Source: an uncultured Spirochaetaceae bacterium
GTDB taxonomy: Bacteria > Spirochaetota > Spirochaetia > Treponematales > Treponemataceae
Direction: 5' to 3'
DNA: 64,000 nucleotides
Assembly (NCBI GenBank): GCA_902799965.1
Contig: CADCCO010000005.1
Location: 1 to 64,000, forward strand
Every line of letters begins with the position of its first letter. Within the stretch, counting starts at the first letter, position 1. The position numbers and the translations under genes are program-made. Below the pieces are notes generated by a model. It was given only the letters and a program-made list of their open reading frames with translations. It was not told the DNA's origin and ran no database searches. Shown piece by piece: positions 7,473 through 15,978 of the stretch.

Positions 7473-10166
7473 ATGTCTGAGGAATTGGTAAAGAAGGTAA
7501 GCGACCGGCTTAAGGAAGAGTCGTGGACAAGGGCCGCGATAAGCAACATCACGCAGAACAGCATTGAAGAGCTTGAAAAAATCGTCGCGCAGGCGGTTCA
7601 GGAAAACGCCGTCAGCGAAATCCGCGACGTGTGCGACGAGCACTTGACGCGCTCAAAGGACAGCATCACAGCGCTCTACGTTTCGGGCATGCTGGCGCTA
7701 AAACAGGGGGCGCTTGACAACTCCAACTTGGTTTCGCTCGTCGACATTTTCAACAAGAACAAAAAAGAGGCGCTTGTAATCTACATTTGCAAGAGCATTT
7801 TGGCCTCCGACGAAAACAACAAGTTTGCCCTGCGCGCCTTGGCCGAACGCTACCGCGAGGACAAGAACGAGGAAGTTTGGGCGCTCTACGAAAAAATCGT
7901 AAAGATTGACTTTGAAGAGGCCGAGATGGCCAAGGCTTTGGCCGAGCGCTACGAAGAAAAGGGCGACATGGACAACGCCATCAGCTTTTACAAAAAAGCC
8001 CTCCACCGCTTTGTTTCGCGCAAGAACATCGCAGCGGTCAAGGAAGTTTGGTCCAAGCTGGCCCAGCTGATTCCGCAGGAAATAGACTTCTTCCTTTCAG
8101 TCCAGCGCAAGGTGGCCAAGTCCATCAGCGAAGACAAGTCCGCCCTTTTGATGCAGGAGCTTTACGGCTGGTACAAGGACCAGCAAAAGTGGGAAACCGC
8201 CATCGAAATACTAAAATTGATTCTGCAAATCGACCCCAAAGACTCTTGGGCCCGCCGCGAAATCGTGGACTGCTACAAGGGAATGTACGCCGGCCGCGCC
8301 AACCTTGACGAGTACATCGCCTCAAGCGACTTGACGCAAAGCTTCCGCAACGTCTTTGAGGCCATCAACGACTTTGAAAAGCACATCGCCTTTGACGTAA
8401 AGAGCTTCGTATTCCACCGCGCCTGGGGCGTAGGCAAAATCGTAAAGTCCAAGGACGACAACCTTACGATTAACTTTGGAAAGAAGAACGGCGTTCACGA
8501 GATGTCGCTCAAGATGGCCGTAAACGCCTTGACTCCGCTAAAGAAAGACCACATTTGGGTTCTCAAGGCCACAAAGAAGCGCGAAGAGCTTTCCAAAATG
8601 GTAAAGGAAGACAAGGCCGGAACGCTCAAGACAATCATCAAGAGCTTTGGAAACTCTTGCGACTTCAAGCGCATCAAGGCCGAACTTGTTCCCTCAATCT
8701 TGGAGGCGCGCGAATGGACCAGCTGGAACAACGCGGCCAAAAAGATTTTGGAAAGCGACAAAACATTCGGCGTGAACCCCAACGACATCAGCCAGTACAT
8801 TGTCCGCGACCATGAAATCACCGGCGAAGAAAAATACTCCAACGAATTCAAAGCGCAAAAGAATTTCTTTGCCCGCATCGACATCATAATGAAGTTCGCC
8901 GCCGACGACGAGACCGACAAGGACAGCGACTTGTTCAGCGACATGTACCAGTACTTCACCAACTATCTAAAGACAATCACCCGCGCCACAACCGAAATCG
9001 TGGCCGCTTGGCTTACCGCGCAAAAAATCGGCCGCCTTGTCCCCGCCCGCGCCTACCCCTGCAAGTACACGTTCGCGCAAATTTACGGCGACTTGGACAA
9101 CCCGCGCAAGACTTACGAAGAGCTTAAGGACACCAAGAACACTTCGCTCAAGGCGGACTTCTTGGCGGCCATCAAGCTTTTGCCGGAATGGCAGGACGAA
9201 TACCTCAAGCTTTTCCCGACGGTTCTCAAAAAGGAAATGCTTGACGAAGTGGCGGCCAACGGCGGCGCCGACAAGCTTAAGAAATTCACAGCCTTCTGCT
9301 TTGAGGACTACAAGGATTTCCGCGCCGCCATTTTGTTCTTGGTCGAAAATTGCCAGAACGACGCTTGGTTCAAGGACAGCGGCGTTTCTTACGAAAAGCA
9401 GTTGATTTCTCTTTTGAACATAATCGAGCTTTGCTTCCGCGAAATCAACAGCCACGTGAACACGACCGAAAACAAAAAGATTGAAAAGCAGGCCGAAAAG
9501 CTTTTGTTTGAAAGCGACGCGCTGTCAAACTTCATGTTCTCCCACGACGAAGAGACCGTCACAAAGATGTACACGCTTGTCGACGACATCGGCGACTTGC
9601 AGCCAAAAATCAAGACCACTCTTCGCAACAAGATTTTGGAAAAATACCCGGACTACAAATTCCGCGCCACGGAAGAAAAGTCCTCTTCTCCCAAGGGAAT
9701 GTTGGTCACTGCCGCCAAGCTGGAAGAAAAGCAGGCGCTTGCCGAAAAGATTCAAAAGGAAGAAATTCCCGCCAACGCCAAGGAAATCAGCGAGGCCCGC
9801 GCTCAGGGCGACTTGAAGGAAAACGCCGAATACAAGGCGGCCAAAGAGCACCAGCACTACCTCAACGTTACGCTCGCCAAGCTGCAGGACGAATTGAACC
9901 GCGCCGTCGTCTTCGACCCCACGACCGCCTCAACAGCCGTCGTTTCTTTTGGAACCCGCGTAACGCTTTTGAACAAGGACACGAACCAAAACGAAGTCTA
10001 CACGATTATGGGCCCCTGGGAATCAGACCCGGACAAGGGAATCATTTCGTACATGTCTCCGCGCGGCAACGCCCTCTTGGACCGCAAGCCGGAAGAGGAA
10101 TTCTCGTTCAAGATTAACGAAACTTTGTACAACTACAAGGTTGTTCAAATCGAAATAGCGAAGTAG
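7473..10166 (+). CDS. greA: Transcription elongation factor GreA with large N-terminal extension
   Basis: The C-terminal ~160 residues form a GreA module. The coiled coil that enters the RNA polymerase secondary channel begins around EEIPANAKEISEARAQGDL (near residue 768), with the acidic tip and KENAEYKAAKEHQ. The FKBP-like part follows, ending in VVQIEIAK. Canonical GreA is about 158 aa, while this protein is 897 aa. The first ~740 residues are helical with TPR/HAT-like repeats in the N-terminal third. I chose the ATG at 7473 because it has a GGAG ribosome-binding site, although the frame is open from 7410 inside the preceding gene. Fused GreA of this size is, to my knowledge, typical of treponemes. 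Confidence 0.88.
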   Translation: MSEELVKKVSDRLKEESWTRAAISNITQNSIEELEKIVAQAVQENAVSEIRDVCDEHLTRSKDSITALYVSGMLALKQGALDNSNLVSLVDIFNKNKKEALVIYICKSILASDENNKFALRALAERYREDKNEEVWALYEKIVKIDFEEAEMAKALAERYEEKGDMDNAISFYKKALHRFVSRKNIAAVKEVWSKLAQLIPQEIDFFLSVQRKVAKSISEDKSALLMQELYGWYKDQQKWETAIEILKLILQIDPKDSWARREIVDCYKGMYAGRANLDEYIASSDLTQSFRNVFEAINDFEKHIAFDVKSFVFHRAWGVGKIVKSKDDNLTINFGKKNGVHEMSLKMAVNALTPLKKDHIWVLKATKKREELSKMVKEDKAGTLKTIIKSFGNSCDFKRIKAELVPSILEAREWTSWNNAAKKILESDKTFGVNPNDISQYIVRDHEITGEEKYSNEFKAQKNFFARIDIIMKFAADDETDKDSDLFSDMYQYFTNYLKTITRATTEIVAAWLTAQKIGRLVPARAYPCKYTFAQIYGDLDNPRKTYEELKDTKNTSLKADFLAAIKLLPEWQDEYLKLFPTVLKKEMLDEVAANGGADKLKKFTAFCFEDYKDFRAAILFLVENCQNDAWFKDSGVSYEKQLISLLNIIELCFREINSHVNTTENKKIEKQAEKLLFESDALSNFMFSHDEETVTKMYTLVDDIGDLQPKIKTTLRNKILEKYPDYKFRATEEKSSSPKGMLVTAAKLEEKQALAEKIQKEEIPANAKEISEARAQGDLKENAEYKAAKEHQHYLNVTLAKLQDELNRAVVFDPTTASTAVVSFGTRVTLLNKDTNQNEVYTIMGPWESDPDKGIISYMSPRGNALLDRKPEEEFSFKINETLYNYKVVQIEIAK

Positions 10167-10170
10167 AACT

Positions 10171-10431
10171 ATGGAAGACGCGAAAAGACAAAAGCTTGAG
10201 ACTCAAAAAAAGGGTTTGGAATCAAACCGCAACTTGTGTTTGGTTCTTTGCGTCTTCCTTGTCTACATAACATTCAAAGACTTTAAGACCAATCCCGGAA
10301 GCCCCTTGTTTTACGCGGCCATGGCGCTGATTTTCTTGGCGGCGCTGGGATTGGCGATCCGCGACACGATTATAATCCAAAAGCTTAAAGACGAGGCTCA
10401 AAAGCTCGGAGAAGATCTTGGCGAAGAGTGA
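10171..10431 (+). CDS. Small membrane protein of unknown function
   Basis: 86 aa. A charged N-terminus (residues 1-20) is followed by two hydrophobic segments (about 22-37 and 46-63) and a charged helical C-terminus, so a two-pass inner-membrane protein is likely. It begins 4 nt after greA and overlaps the next gene by 14 nt, so it sits inside the operon. I do not recognise the family. Confidence 0.7.
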   Translation: MEDAKRQKLETQKKGLESNRNLCLVLCVFLVYITFKDFKTNPGSPLFYAAMALIFLAALGLAIRDTIIIQKLKDEAQKLGEDLGEE

Positions 10432-11422
10432 AAAAGCCGAAAAGGCGCCGCAAGCCCAAAACGCCGGCGCCGCCTCCAACCCCCAGCCGCAGCTAAAAAA
10501 ACTTTGCGACAACATTTACGTTTTCTACTCGCCCACAAACGCGGGCGTGGCGGCTTTCAAAGCCCCCGACGGAGTTGCGGAGCTTTACTTTGTTGACGCG
10601 TGCGAAACGGTTGAAGACGCAAAAAAGCTTATGGACGCGTGCGGGCGCGAGTTTGGCGACTTTCGCCTAAAGGCCGTCATTTTCACCCACGCCCACGCCG
10701 ACCACATCGGCGGCGCCGCTTGGCTAAAGCAAAAAACTTCCTGCCAAATATGGGCCTCGCAAGCCGAAAAGTCATGCGCGGAAACGCCGCAAATACAGGC
10801 GCAAGCCTTTTACGGCGGCGACCCCATTCCGGAAATCGACATCCCCTACTTTCACGCGCCGCAAGTTTTTGTGGACCGAGTGATCGCCGCCGGCCAAAAA
10901 ATCTCGGTTGGCGGCGGCCCCGGCGACGGCGGCTTGGAATTTGAATTTGTCGCGCTGCCCGGCCACAGCCTTGAAATGCTTGGAATTTTGACGGCCGCCG
11001 GCGGAAAGAAAGTCTTCTTTTCGGGCGACGGAATTTTTGGCCGCCACATGCTGAACCGCTTCTGGACGCCATTCATCATCGACATCAAAGCCTTTAAGGA
11101 ATCGATTTTGCGCGTGGAAAAAATCAAGGCGGACTATTACGTTCCCAGCCACGGAGAGTCTTACGAGCGGATCGAAGAACTTTGCGAATTGAATTTAATT
11201 TCCACTCTGTCAAACGAAAAATTCATCGAAGGCCTTTTGAATGAGCCAAGAACGCTTGAAGACTTGCTGAAGCTCTTTTGCGACAAAAGCGGAATCAAGC
11301 TAAAGCCAAGCCAGTTCATGCTGATTGGCGGAACGCTCCGCTCCTACCTGACCTACCTTTACAAAGAAGGCCGCGCCAAATGGTATTTTGAAGAGAACAA
11401 AATGTATTGGAAAGCCCTTTAG
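10418..11422 (+). CDS. MBL-fold metallo-hydrolase
   Basis: 334 aa with the metallo-beta-lactamase metal motif HAHADHIGG at about residues 91-99, a later GHSLEM histidine, and FSGDGIFG supplying the bridging aspartate. The C-terminal SHGE histidine follows. The start is TTG at 10418, preceded by GGAG at 10408-10411. The first ~25 residues are an Ala/Gln/Pro/Lys-rich low-complexity tail. The substrate cannot be assigned; glyoxalase II-like or RNase-like activities are alternatives. It converges on deoC. Confidence 0.85.
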   Translation: MAKSEKAEKAPQAQNAGAASNPQPQLKKLCDNIYVFYSPTNAGVAAFKAPDGVAELYFVDACETVEDAKKLMDACGREFGDFRLKAVIFTHAHADHIGGAAWLKQKTSCQIWASQAEKSCAETPQIQAQAFYGGDPIPEIDIPYFHAPQVFVDRVIAAGQKISVGGGPGDGGLEFEFVALPGHSLEMLGILTAAGGKKVFFSGDGIFGRHMLNRFWTPFIIDIKAFKESILRVEKIKADYYVPSHGESYERIEELCELNLISTLSNEKFIEGLLNEPRTLEDLLKLFCDKSGIKLKPSQFMLIGGTLRSYLTYLYKEGRAKWYFEENKMYWKAL

Positions 11423-12132
11423 TCTTCCCACTCCTGCAAAATCTTTATGCTGGAAGAGCAGCCCAAGCGGTTGGCTCCGGCGGCAATCAAGACGGCGGCG
11501 TTCCTTGCGTCGCGGATTCCGCCGCTGGCCTTTACGCCCATCTCGTCGCCGACAGTCCGCCGCATAAGCGAAACATGCTCGGCCATCGCGCCGTTGAACA
11601 AGGCTTTTCCGTCGGAATTTTTGGGCGTGGCAAAGCCGGTCGAGGTTTTTACAAAATCGGCGGCCGCGCTTTTTGCGGCGAGGCAGGCCTTTTCTATTTC
11701 TTGGTCAATCAAGTAGCAAGTTTCCAAAATGACTTTTACGACGACGTTTTTTCCAACCTCGCCGCCGGCTTTTTTGGCTGCCTGAACGACGGCTTCGATG
11801 TCGCTCTGGACAAGGTCAGAGTCGCCCTGCTTGGCCGCGCCGATGTTCATAACCATGTCAACCTCGTCGGCTCCGTCCAAAACCGCTTGGCTGGCGGCAA
11901 AGGCCTTTACGGAGCTGGCATCCGCGCCAAGGGGAAATCCGATTACGGAACAAACGGCGACGCCGCTTCCCTTTAGTTCGTCCGCGGCAAGCTTTACCCA
12001 TACCGGGTTAACGCAAACGGACGCGAAGCCGTATTTTTTGGCTTCCGAGCAAAGGTTTTTAATTTGAGCCCTGGTGGCGGCGGCCGCCAAAAGGGTGTGG
12101 TCGATCATCTTGGCTAGTTCTTGCTTTGTCAT
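11419..12132 (-). CDS. deoC: Deoxyribose-phosphate aldolase
   Basis: Cleaves 2-deoxyribose-5-phosphate to acetaldehyde and glyceraldehyde-3-phosphate in deoxynucleoside salvage. Family motifs are the N-terminal [14 protein letters not shown] with the Schiff-base lysine, and FVKTSTGF with the second catalytic lysine, then [10 protein letters not shown] chose the ATG at 12132 ([12 protein letters not shown]). A TTG 18 nt upstream is in frame but lies within the -10 box region. The ATG is 6 nt after a perfect TATAAT and has no Shine-Dalgarno, so the mRNA is probably leaderless. It converges on the MBL hydrolase with a 4-nt overlap. Confidence 0.94.
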   Translation of the reverse strand: MTKQELAKMIDHTLLAAAATRAQIKNLCSEAKKYGFASVCVNPVWVKLAADELKGSGVAVCSVIGFPLGADASSVKAFAASQAVLDGADEVDMVMNIGAAKQGDSDLVQSDIEAVVQAAKKAGGEVGKNVVVKVILETCYLIDQEIEKACLAAKSAAADFVKTSTGFATPKNSDGKALFNGAMAEHVSLMRRTVGDEMGVKASGGIRDARNAAVLIAAGANRLGCSSSIKILQEWED

Positions 12133-12138
12133 GCTTTC

Positions 12139-12166
12139 ATTATAGCGCAAAGATTTTTTTTGTCCA
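12139..12166 (-). promoter_or_regulatory. deoC promoter, leaderless geometry
   Basis: Minus-strand reading: TGGACA (plus 12161-12166), 16-bp spacer, TATAAT (plus 12139-12144), then GAAAGC and the ATG. Transcription would start at about the first base of the start codon. Confidence 0.7.
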
Positions 12167-12176
12167 CAATTTTCGC

Positions 12177-12205
12177 TTGATTTTTAGCGAAAAGCGCGTT
12201 ATAAT
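12177..12205 (+). promoter_or_regulatory. Ferredoxin gene promoter
   Basis: TTGATT at 12177-12182, 17-bp spacer, TATAAT at 12200-12205, then an AAGGAGA ribosome-binding site at 12224 before the ATG at 12236. Confidence 0.8.
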
Positions 12206-12235
12206 TTCTGCCAAGAACTTTTTAAGGAGAACTTT

Positions 12236-12406
12236 ATGGCTTACAAAATTTCTGACGCTTGCGTAAACTGCGGCGCCTGCGAACCTGAGTGCCCCGTTTC
12301 AGCTATTTCTGAAAAGGACTCAAAGCGCGTCATCGACGCCGGAACTTGCATCAGCTGCGGAACTTGCGCCGGAGTTTGCCCTTCTGAAGCGATTTCGGAA
12401 GAGTAA
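12236..12406 (+). CDS. 2[4Fe-4S] ferredoxin
   Basis: A 56-aa clostridial-type ferredoxin with two CxxCxxCxxxCP clusters: CVNCGACEPECP near residues 9-20 and CISCGTCAGVCP near 38-49. It is a soluble low-potential electron carrier, plausibly feeding the Rnf complex encoded 4 kb downstream or ferredoxin-dependent oxidoreductases. It has its own consensus promoter and a strong AAGGAGA ribosome-binding site. The TAA is followed directly by the ATG of a membrane protein gene. Confidence 0.95.
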   Translation: MAYKISDACVNCGACEPECPVSAISEKDSKRVIDAGTCISCGTCAGVCPSEAISEE

Positions 12407-12790
12407 ATGTCATCTAAGATAAAATCCAAGTTTTTTTCGCTAGCGAAATTCGCGGGTTTTATCGCGGCGTGCGCGGCCGCGAGCTTTGTCGCGATCGCGC
12501 CGCTTTGGCTTTTTGCGACCAAACAGCCAAAGCTTTATTCGCTTGTTGTTTTGCTCGCGGCCGCAGTTTTGGTCTTGTACAAAGTTGTCGTTGCGGCAAA
12601 AAAATCGGGCTTGAAAAAGACCGTTTTTTTGGCGCTCAAAATTTTTTCGCTTGCGGCGGGAATCGTTTTCGCGGCGCTGGCCGTGGCCAACTTTAGCCGC
12701 TTGTTTTTTTGCCTAAGCCTTTTGGGCGGCATTCTTCTATTTTACCTTGTCCGCTTTGTTGAAAGAAAATTTTCAAAAGCCCAAAATTAA
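12407..12790 (+). CDS. Four-helix membrane protein of unknown function
   Basis: 127 aa with four hydrophobic segments (about residues 11-35, 43-65, 72-95 and 98-118) and lysine-rich loops, so a small integral inner-membrane protein. The ATG abuts the ferredoxin stop and uses a GGAAGAG stretch in the ferredoxin 3' end as ribosome-binding site. Its 3' end overlaps the possible starts of the M23 peptidase gene. No family is recognised. Confidence 0.7.
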   Translation: MSSKIKSKFFSLAKFAGFIAACAAASFVAIAPLWLFATKQPKLYSLVVLLAAAVLVLYKVVVAAKKSGLKKTVFLALKIFSLAAGIVFAALAVANFSRLFFCLSLLGGILLFYLVRFVERKFSKAQN

Positions 12791-13748
12791 AGCCGCGCCG
12801 AGTTTCTTGCGCGCGGTTCTTGTGGCGTTCTTTTGGGCTCCGGCCTTCCTTTCAAATTCAGCCTATTGCCAAAATTCCGCGATTCAAATTCAAGCTAAAA
12901 GAGCCCCCAGAATAAATTCCCTGCAAAACAGCGACAAGGACTTTATGCTAAAGCAGTTCGACGACGAGATGGAAGAAAACCGCCGCCTTTTGGCCAGCGG
13001 AAAGGCCGCCGTCCCTTCGTTTTACGCATACACGGTCCGCGACGGCGACACGCTCTTGGACTTGGCCAGCCGCCTTTGCGCGCGCTACGATTCTTTTTCC
13101 ATTGTGAACGGAATTTTTTGCGCCGACGAATTCATCGCCGGAAAAACGCTTTTGATTCCCACGATGGACGGCCTTTTTGTTCCGCTTGAAGAAAAAAGCG
13201 GGGCGTCCGCGCTTGAGATTTTGTTGCAAAAAAACCGCCTTCCCCTATTGGAAGAAAGCCCCCACTTGCGCTATAATATTGACGGAAAAAATTTCGCGTT
13301 TTTTCCCGGCGAAAAATTTTCGTCCACCGAACGCGCCTTTTTCTTGGACACCGGCCTAAGGCTTCCCGTAAAGGGCTACAGAATTTCAAGCCGCTACGGA
13401 CAAAGGGACAACCCTTTTGGCGGCGGAAAAGTTCAGTTCCACAAGGGCGTTGACATGGCCGTTCCCGAAGGCTCTTCCGTCTTTGCCTGCAAGGGCGGAA
13501 GGGTTTTGGGATGCGGAGAGAACCGCGTTTACGGAAAGTGGATTCAAATTGACCACGGCGGCGGAATGACAAGCTTTTACGCGCACCTTTCTTTGGTTCA
13601 GGACGGAATCAAAAGGGGAAAGGTTGTCCGCGCGGGAGACTTGATCGCCAAAAGCGGAAGTACCGGCCAAGTGACCGGCCCGCACTTGCATTTTGAAATA
13701 AGGCTGAACGGCGCCGCCGTAAATCCGGAAGCCTACGGCAATTTTTAG
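12747..13748 (+). CDS. LysM / M23 family metallopeptidase
   Basis: Exported peptidoglycan hydrolase or EnvC-type activator. A hydrophobic signal segment (VLVAFFWAPAFLSNSAYC) is followed by a LysM domain at about residues 91-140 (YTVRDGDTLLDLASRLCARY). A C-terminal M23 domain has the metal ligands in FHKGVDMA and GPHLHFE, plus YAHLS. All Zn ligands appear present, so catalytic activity is possible. Starts are ambiguous: only TTG codons (12747, 12756, 12759 or later) are available. The gene overlaps the preceding membrane-protein gene. Confidence 0.85.
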   Translation: MSALLKENFQKPKIKAAPSFLRAVLVAFFWAPAFLSNSAYCQNSAIQIQAKRAPRINSLQNSDKDFMLKQFDDEMEENRRLLASGKAAVPSFYAYTVRDGDTLLDLASRLCARYDSFSIVNGIFCADEFIAGKTLLIPTMDGLFVPLEEKSGASALEILLQKNRLPLLEESPHLRYNIDGKNFAFFPGEKFSSTERAFFLDTGLRLPVKGYRISSRYGQRDNPFGGGKVQFHKGVDMAVPEGSSVFACKGGRVLGCGENRVYGKWIQIDHGGGMTSFYAHLSLVQDGIKRGKVVRAGDLIAKSGSTGQVTGPHLHFEIRLNGAAVNPEAYGNF

Positions 13749-13762
13749 TTAAGGATTTGTTT

Positions 13763-14773
13763 TTGAACAGAAAGTTCGCCCTAAAAAAAAGATTTTTCGC
13801 TTTTCACCGCGCTTTGACTTTGGCGGCGCTTTTTGCGCTTTTACCGCCCGTTTTTTGCGCGGGCCTTGGCGCTGAAGTCTTTCGCGTCCGAAAGAACGTT
13901 TGCCTTGAAGTTACGGAGCAAGGCTCAAGCGAAACAAAAAAGTGCGGCATAAACGACTCGCTTTCAGTCCGCTTTCCGGCCGACTCGATTTTCATACACG
14001 GAATAGAAGTGACGGTGAAAATTCCGCAGGCGGTGGCCAACTGCCGCAACACTATACTCTACTCTCTTTACTCGAACGTTTCGCCCGCGCCTTCCGAAAA
14101 AGGCATCGACTATTCCGGAACGGAAATTTATTCGGGCTTGTACCCCGGCCAGCTTTCTTGGACAATCGTGGTTCCGCTAGTAAAAGGAAACAGCATCAAG
14201 CAAAGCCCTTACGCCGACAAGACTTTGATTTCGGACAAGGCGCGCGGCTTTGTGTTTTTGCGAAACCAGCTGGCGATGAAGGGCGTTCCGCAAAGCGTCC
14301 TTGACGCGGAATTTGAAGTCAGCGCAAAGGCTGTCTTGTCCGACTACGGCGCGCTAAAAGTAAAGGCCGCCCAAGACGCGGGCGAATACTCGATTTTTGT
14401 TGACGAAAAACCGGTCGCGCCCGGCGAAGACGGCCTTGTTTTGCTAAAGCCGGGAAAGCGCAGCGTTTCGATTGTTTCGGACAAATTCAGGAACGAGGCG
14501 CGGTCGGTCTTGATTGAGCGGGCGCGCGTGGCCGAGCTTAACCTGGACTTGCAAAGCGTTTCGCCCGCGGTTTACGTCAGCGCGCCTGAAGGCACGAAAA
14601 TTTTCGTCGACGGCGAGGAAGTTATGGCCGCGGGCGCGCTCAACCTGGAAAGCGGCGAGCACATATTTAAGTTCAACCTTGGCGGCTACGAAGTGGTCAA
14701 AAAAGCCGTGATTCAAAACGGAAAGACTTACAACATAAGCGTCAATGTTGACGCGAGCGTTAAAGAAGAATAG
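13763..14773 (+). CDS. Exported protein with PEGA-like C-terminal domain
   Basis: 336 aa from TTG at 13763 (AAGGA seven nt upstream; an in-frame TTG at 13757 is too close to it). A basic N-terminus and hydrophobic segment (LTLAALFALLPPVFCAGLGA) form a signal peptide. The C-terminal ~70 residues (VYVSAPEGTKIFVDGEEV to the end) match the PEGA pattern of a beta-rich surface domain. The middle is beta-rich and unassigned. It follows the M23 gene by 14 bp and precedes purC by 34 bp, so the envelope genes probably form one transcript. Confidence 0.75.
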   Translation: MNRKFALKKRFFAFHRALTLAALFALLPPVFCAGLGAEVFRVRKNVCLEVTEQGSSETKKCGINDSLSVRFPADSIFIHGIEVTVKIPQAVANCRNTILYSLYSNVSPAPSEKGIDYSGTEIYSGLYPGQLSWTIVVPLVKGNSIKQSPYADKTLISDKARGFVFLRNQLAMKGVPQSVLDAEFEVSAKAVLSDYGALKVKAAQDAGEYSIFVDEKPVAPGEDGLVLLKPGKRSVSIVSDKFRNEARSVLIERARVAELNLDLQSVSPAVYVSAPEGTKIFVDGEEVMAAGALNLESGEHIFKFNLGGYEVVKKAVIQNGKTYNISVNVDASVKEE

Positions 14774-14807
14774 CGGCGGCAACAACCGCATCATAGGAGA
14801 TATAGAA

Positions 14808-15650
14808 ATGAAAAAAATCATCAGCGGAAAAGTCCGCGAAGTCTACGACTTGGAAGACGGAAGAATGGTCATCGTGACAACGGACAGAATCAGCGCCTTT
14901 GACGTGATTTTGCCGGTTGACATCCCGAACAAGGGAAAGGTCTTGAACGCCGTCAGCGAGCATTGGTTCGAGCTTACAAAGGACATTTGCAAAAACCACT
15001 TGATTTCAAGCGACGTAAAGGACATGCCCGCCGAATTCCAAAAGCCGAAATTTGAAGGCCGCGCGATGCTGGTAAAAAAGCTCAAGATGGTGCCCTACGA
15101 GGTAATCGTCCGCGGCTACATGTTCGGCTCGATGTACGAAGCCTACAAAAAGGGCGAGCCTTTCTTGGGCCACTCTTTTGACAAGCAGTACCAGGAAGCC
15201 GAAAAACTGGCCGAGCCCATTTGCACGCCCTCCACAAAGGCCAAGGAAGGCCACGACATCAACGTGACCCTTGACTATATGAAAAAGGACTTGGGCGAGG
15301 AATTGGGAACAAAAATCGAAAAGGCCGCCCTTGCCATCTACAAAAAATGCTACGACTACGCCTATGAGCGCGGAATCATCATCGCCGACACAAAGTTTGA
15401 GTTTGGCTTGGACGAAAACGGCGAATTGGTCTTGGCCGACGAGGTTTTGACGCCCGACTCAAGCCGCTTTTGGAACAAGGACGCTTACAAGGTTGGAACA
15501 AGCCCCGCAAGCTACGACAAGCAGTTTGTCCGCGACTGGCTCAAGGCCAACAATTTGGCCGGCGACCCCAACATCAAGGAAATTCCCGCCGACATCGTTA
15601 AAAAGACGGCCGACTTGTACGCGGAATGCGAGCGCAAGCTTACAAAGTAG
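14808..15650 (+). CDS. purC: Phosphoribosylaminoimidazole-succinocarboxamide synthase
   Basis: ATP-dependent ligation of aspartate to CAIR in purine biosynthesis. The family signatures are G..KVREVYDLEDG at the N-terminus, TDRISAFDVILP, VRGYMFGS (the SAICAR synthetase signature) and IADTKFEFG with the Mg/ATP site, then DEVLTPDSSRFW. 280 aa is the longer plant/yeast-like form. The ATG at 14808 has GGAG ten nt upstream. The open frame runs 63 nt further upstream, but without family similarity. Confidence 0.94.
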   Translation: MKKIISGKVREVYDLEDGRMVIVTTDRISAFDVILPVDIPNKGKVLNAVSEHWFELTKDICKNHLISSDVKDMPAEFQKPKFEGRAMLVKKLKMVPYEVIVRGYMFGSMYEAYKKGEPFLGHSFDKQYQEAEKLAEPICTPSTKAKEGHDINVTLDYMKKDLGEELGTKIEKAALAIYKKCYDYAYERGIIIADTKFEFGLDENGELVLADEVLTPDSSRFWNKDAYKVGTSPASYDKQFVRDWLKANNLAGDPNIKEIPADIVKKTADLYAECERKLTK

Positions 15651-15658
15651 ACGGCTGA

Positions 15659-15708
15659 ATTTTGGCAAGCCCAAAACGAGGGCGGGCCAAAATTTCGCAT
15701 TTTTTTTC
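15659..15708 (+). terminator. Probable terminator after purC
   Basis: Stem ATTTTGGC/GCCAAAAT enclosing a second stem (AAGCCC/GGGCGG), then TTCGCA and a run of eight T. Confidence 0.6.
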
Positions 15709-15740
15709 TAAAAACATTAAAGAAATCGGCGGGCAGTGAC

Positions 15741-15834
15741 GATAATATAAATGTCGGGGGCGTTTTCCCCTCCCACCCACGCCTCCGATAATGCCTGATG
15801 GGCATTGCCCCGCCAACTTGGCGGGGCTTTTTTT
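15741..15834 (+). ncRNA. Candidate structured small RNA between purC and rnfC
   Basis: Three consecutive hairpins: GGGG with CCCC at about 15756-15771; AATGCC/GGCATT at 15790-15806; and a perfect GCCCCGCC/GGCGGGGC stem at 15807-15827 with seven T. A GATAAT lies at 15741-15746 with only a weak -35. The unit ends 145 nt before rnfC, upstream of a separate extended -10 promoter (TGTTACAAT at 15935-15942). It is therefore more likely an independent RNA than a leader. It does not match any riboswitch consensus I can recall. Confidence 0.4.
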
Positions 15835-15978
15835 ATTGCGCAGACAAGGGCGAGCGCGCAAATCCGCCTTGTAAATTTTCTCCAAAAAGCCTCCAAAATT
15901 CTCCGCCACCATCTTTATTTTTCCATAAATATATGTTACAATAGGAGCGCAACTTTTCATTTGGAGAACAAAAAAAGA

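Noticed and set aside
15741..15834. 4.5S (SRP) RNA or a known riboswitch
   Set aside because: The SRP GGAA-type conserved loop is absent and the hairpins do not follow the SRP, fluoride, preQ1 or ZTP layouts.
15805..15978. N-terminal extension of rnfC starting at 15805
   Set aside because: It would begin inside the GC terminator hairpin and has no similarity to RnfC; the ATG at 15979 matches the family start.
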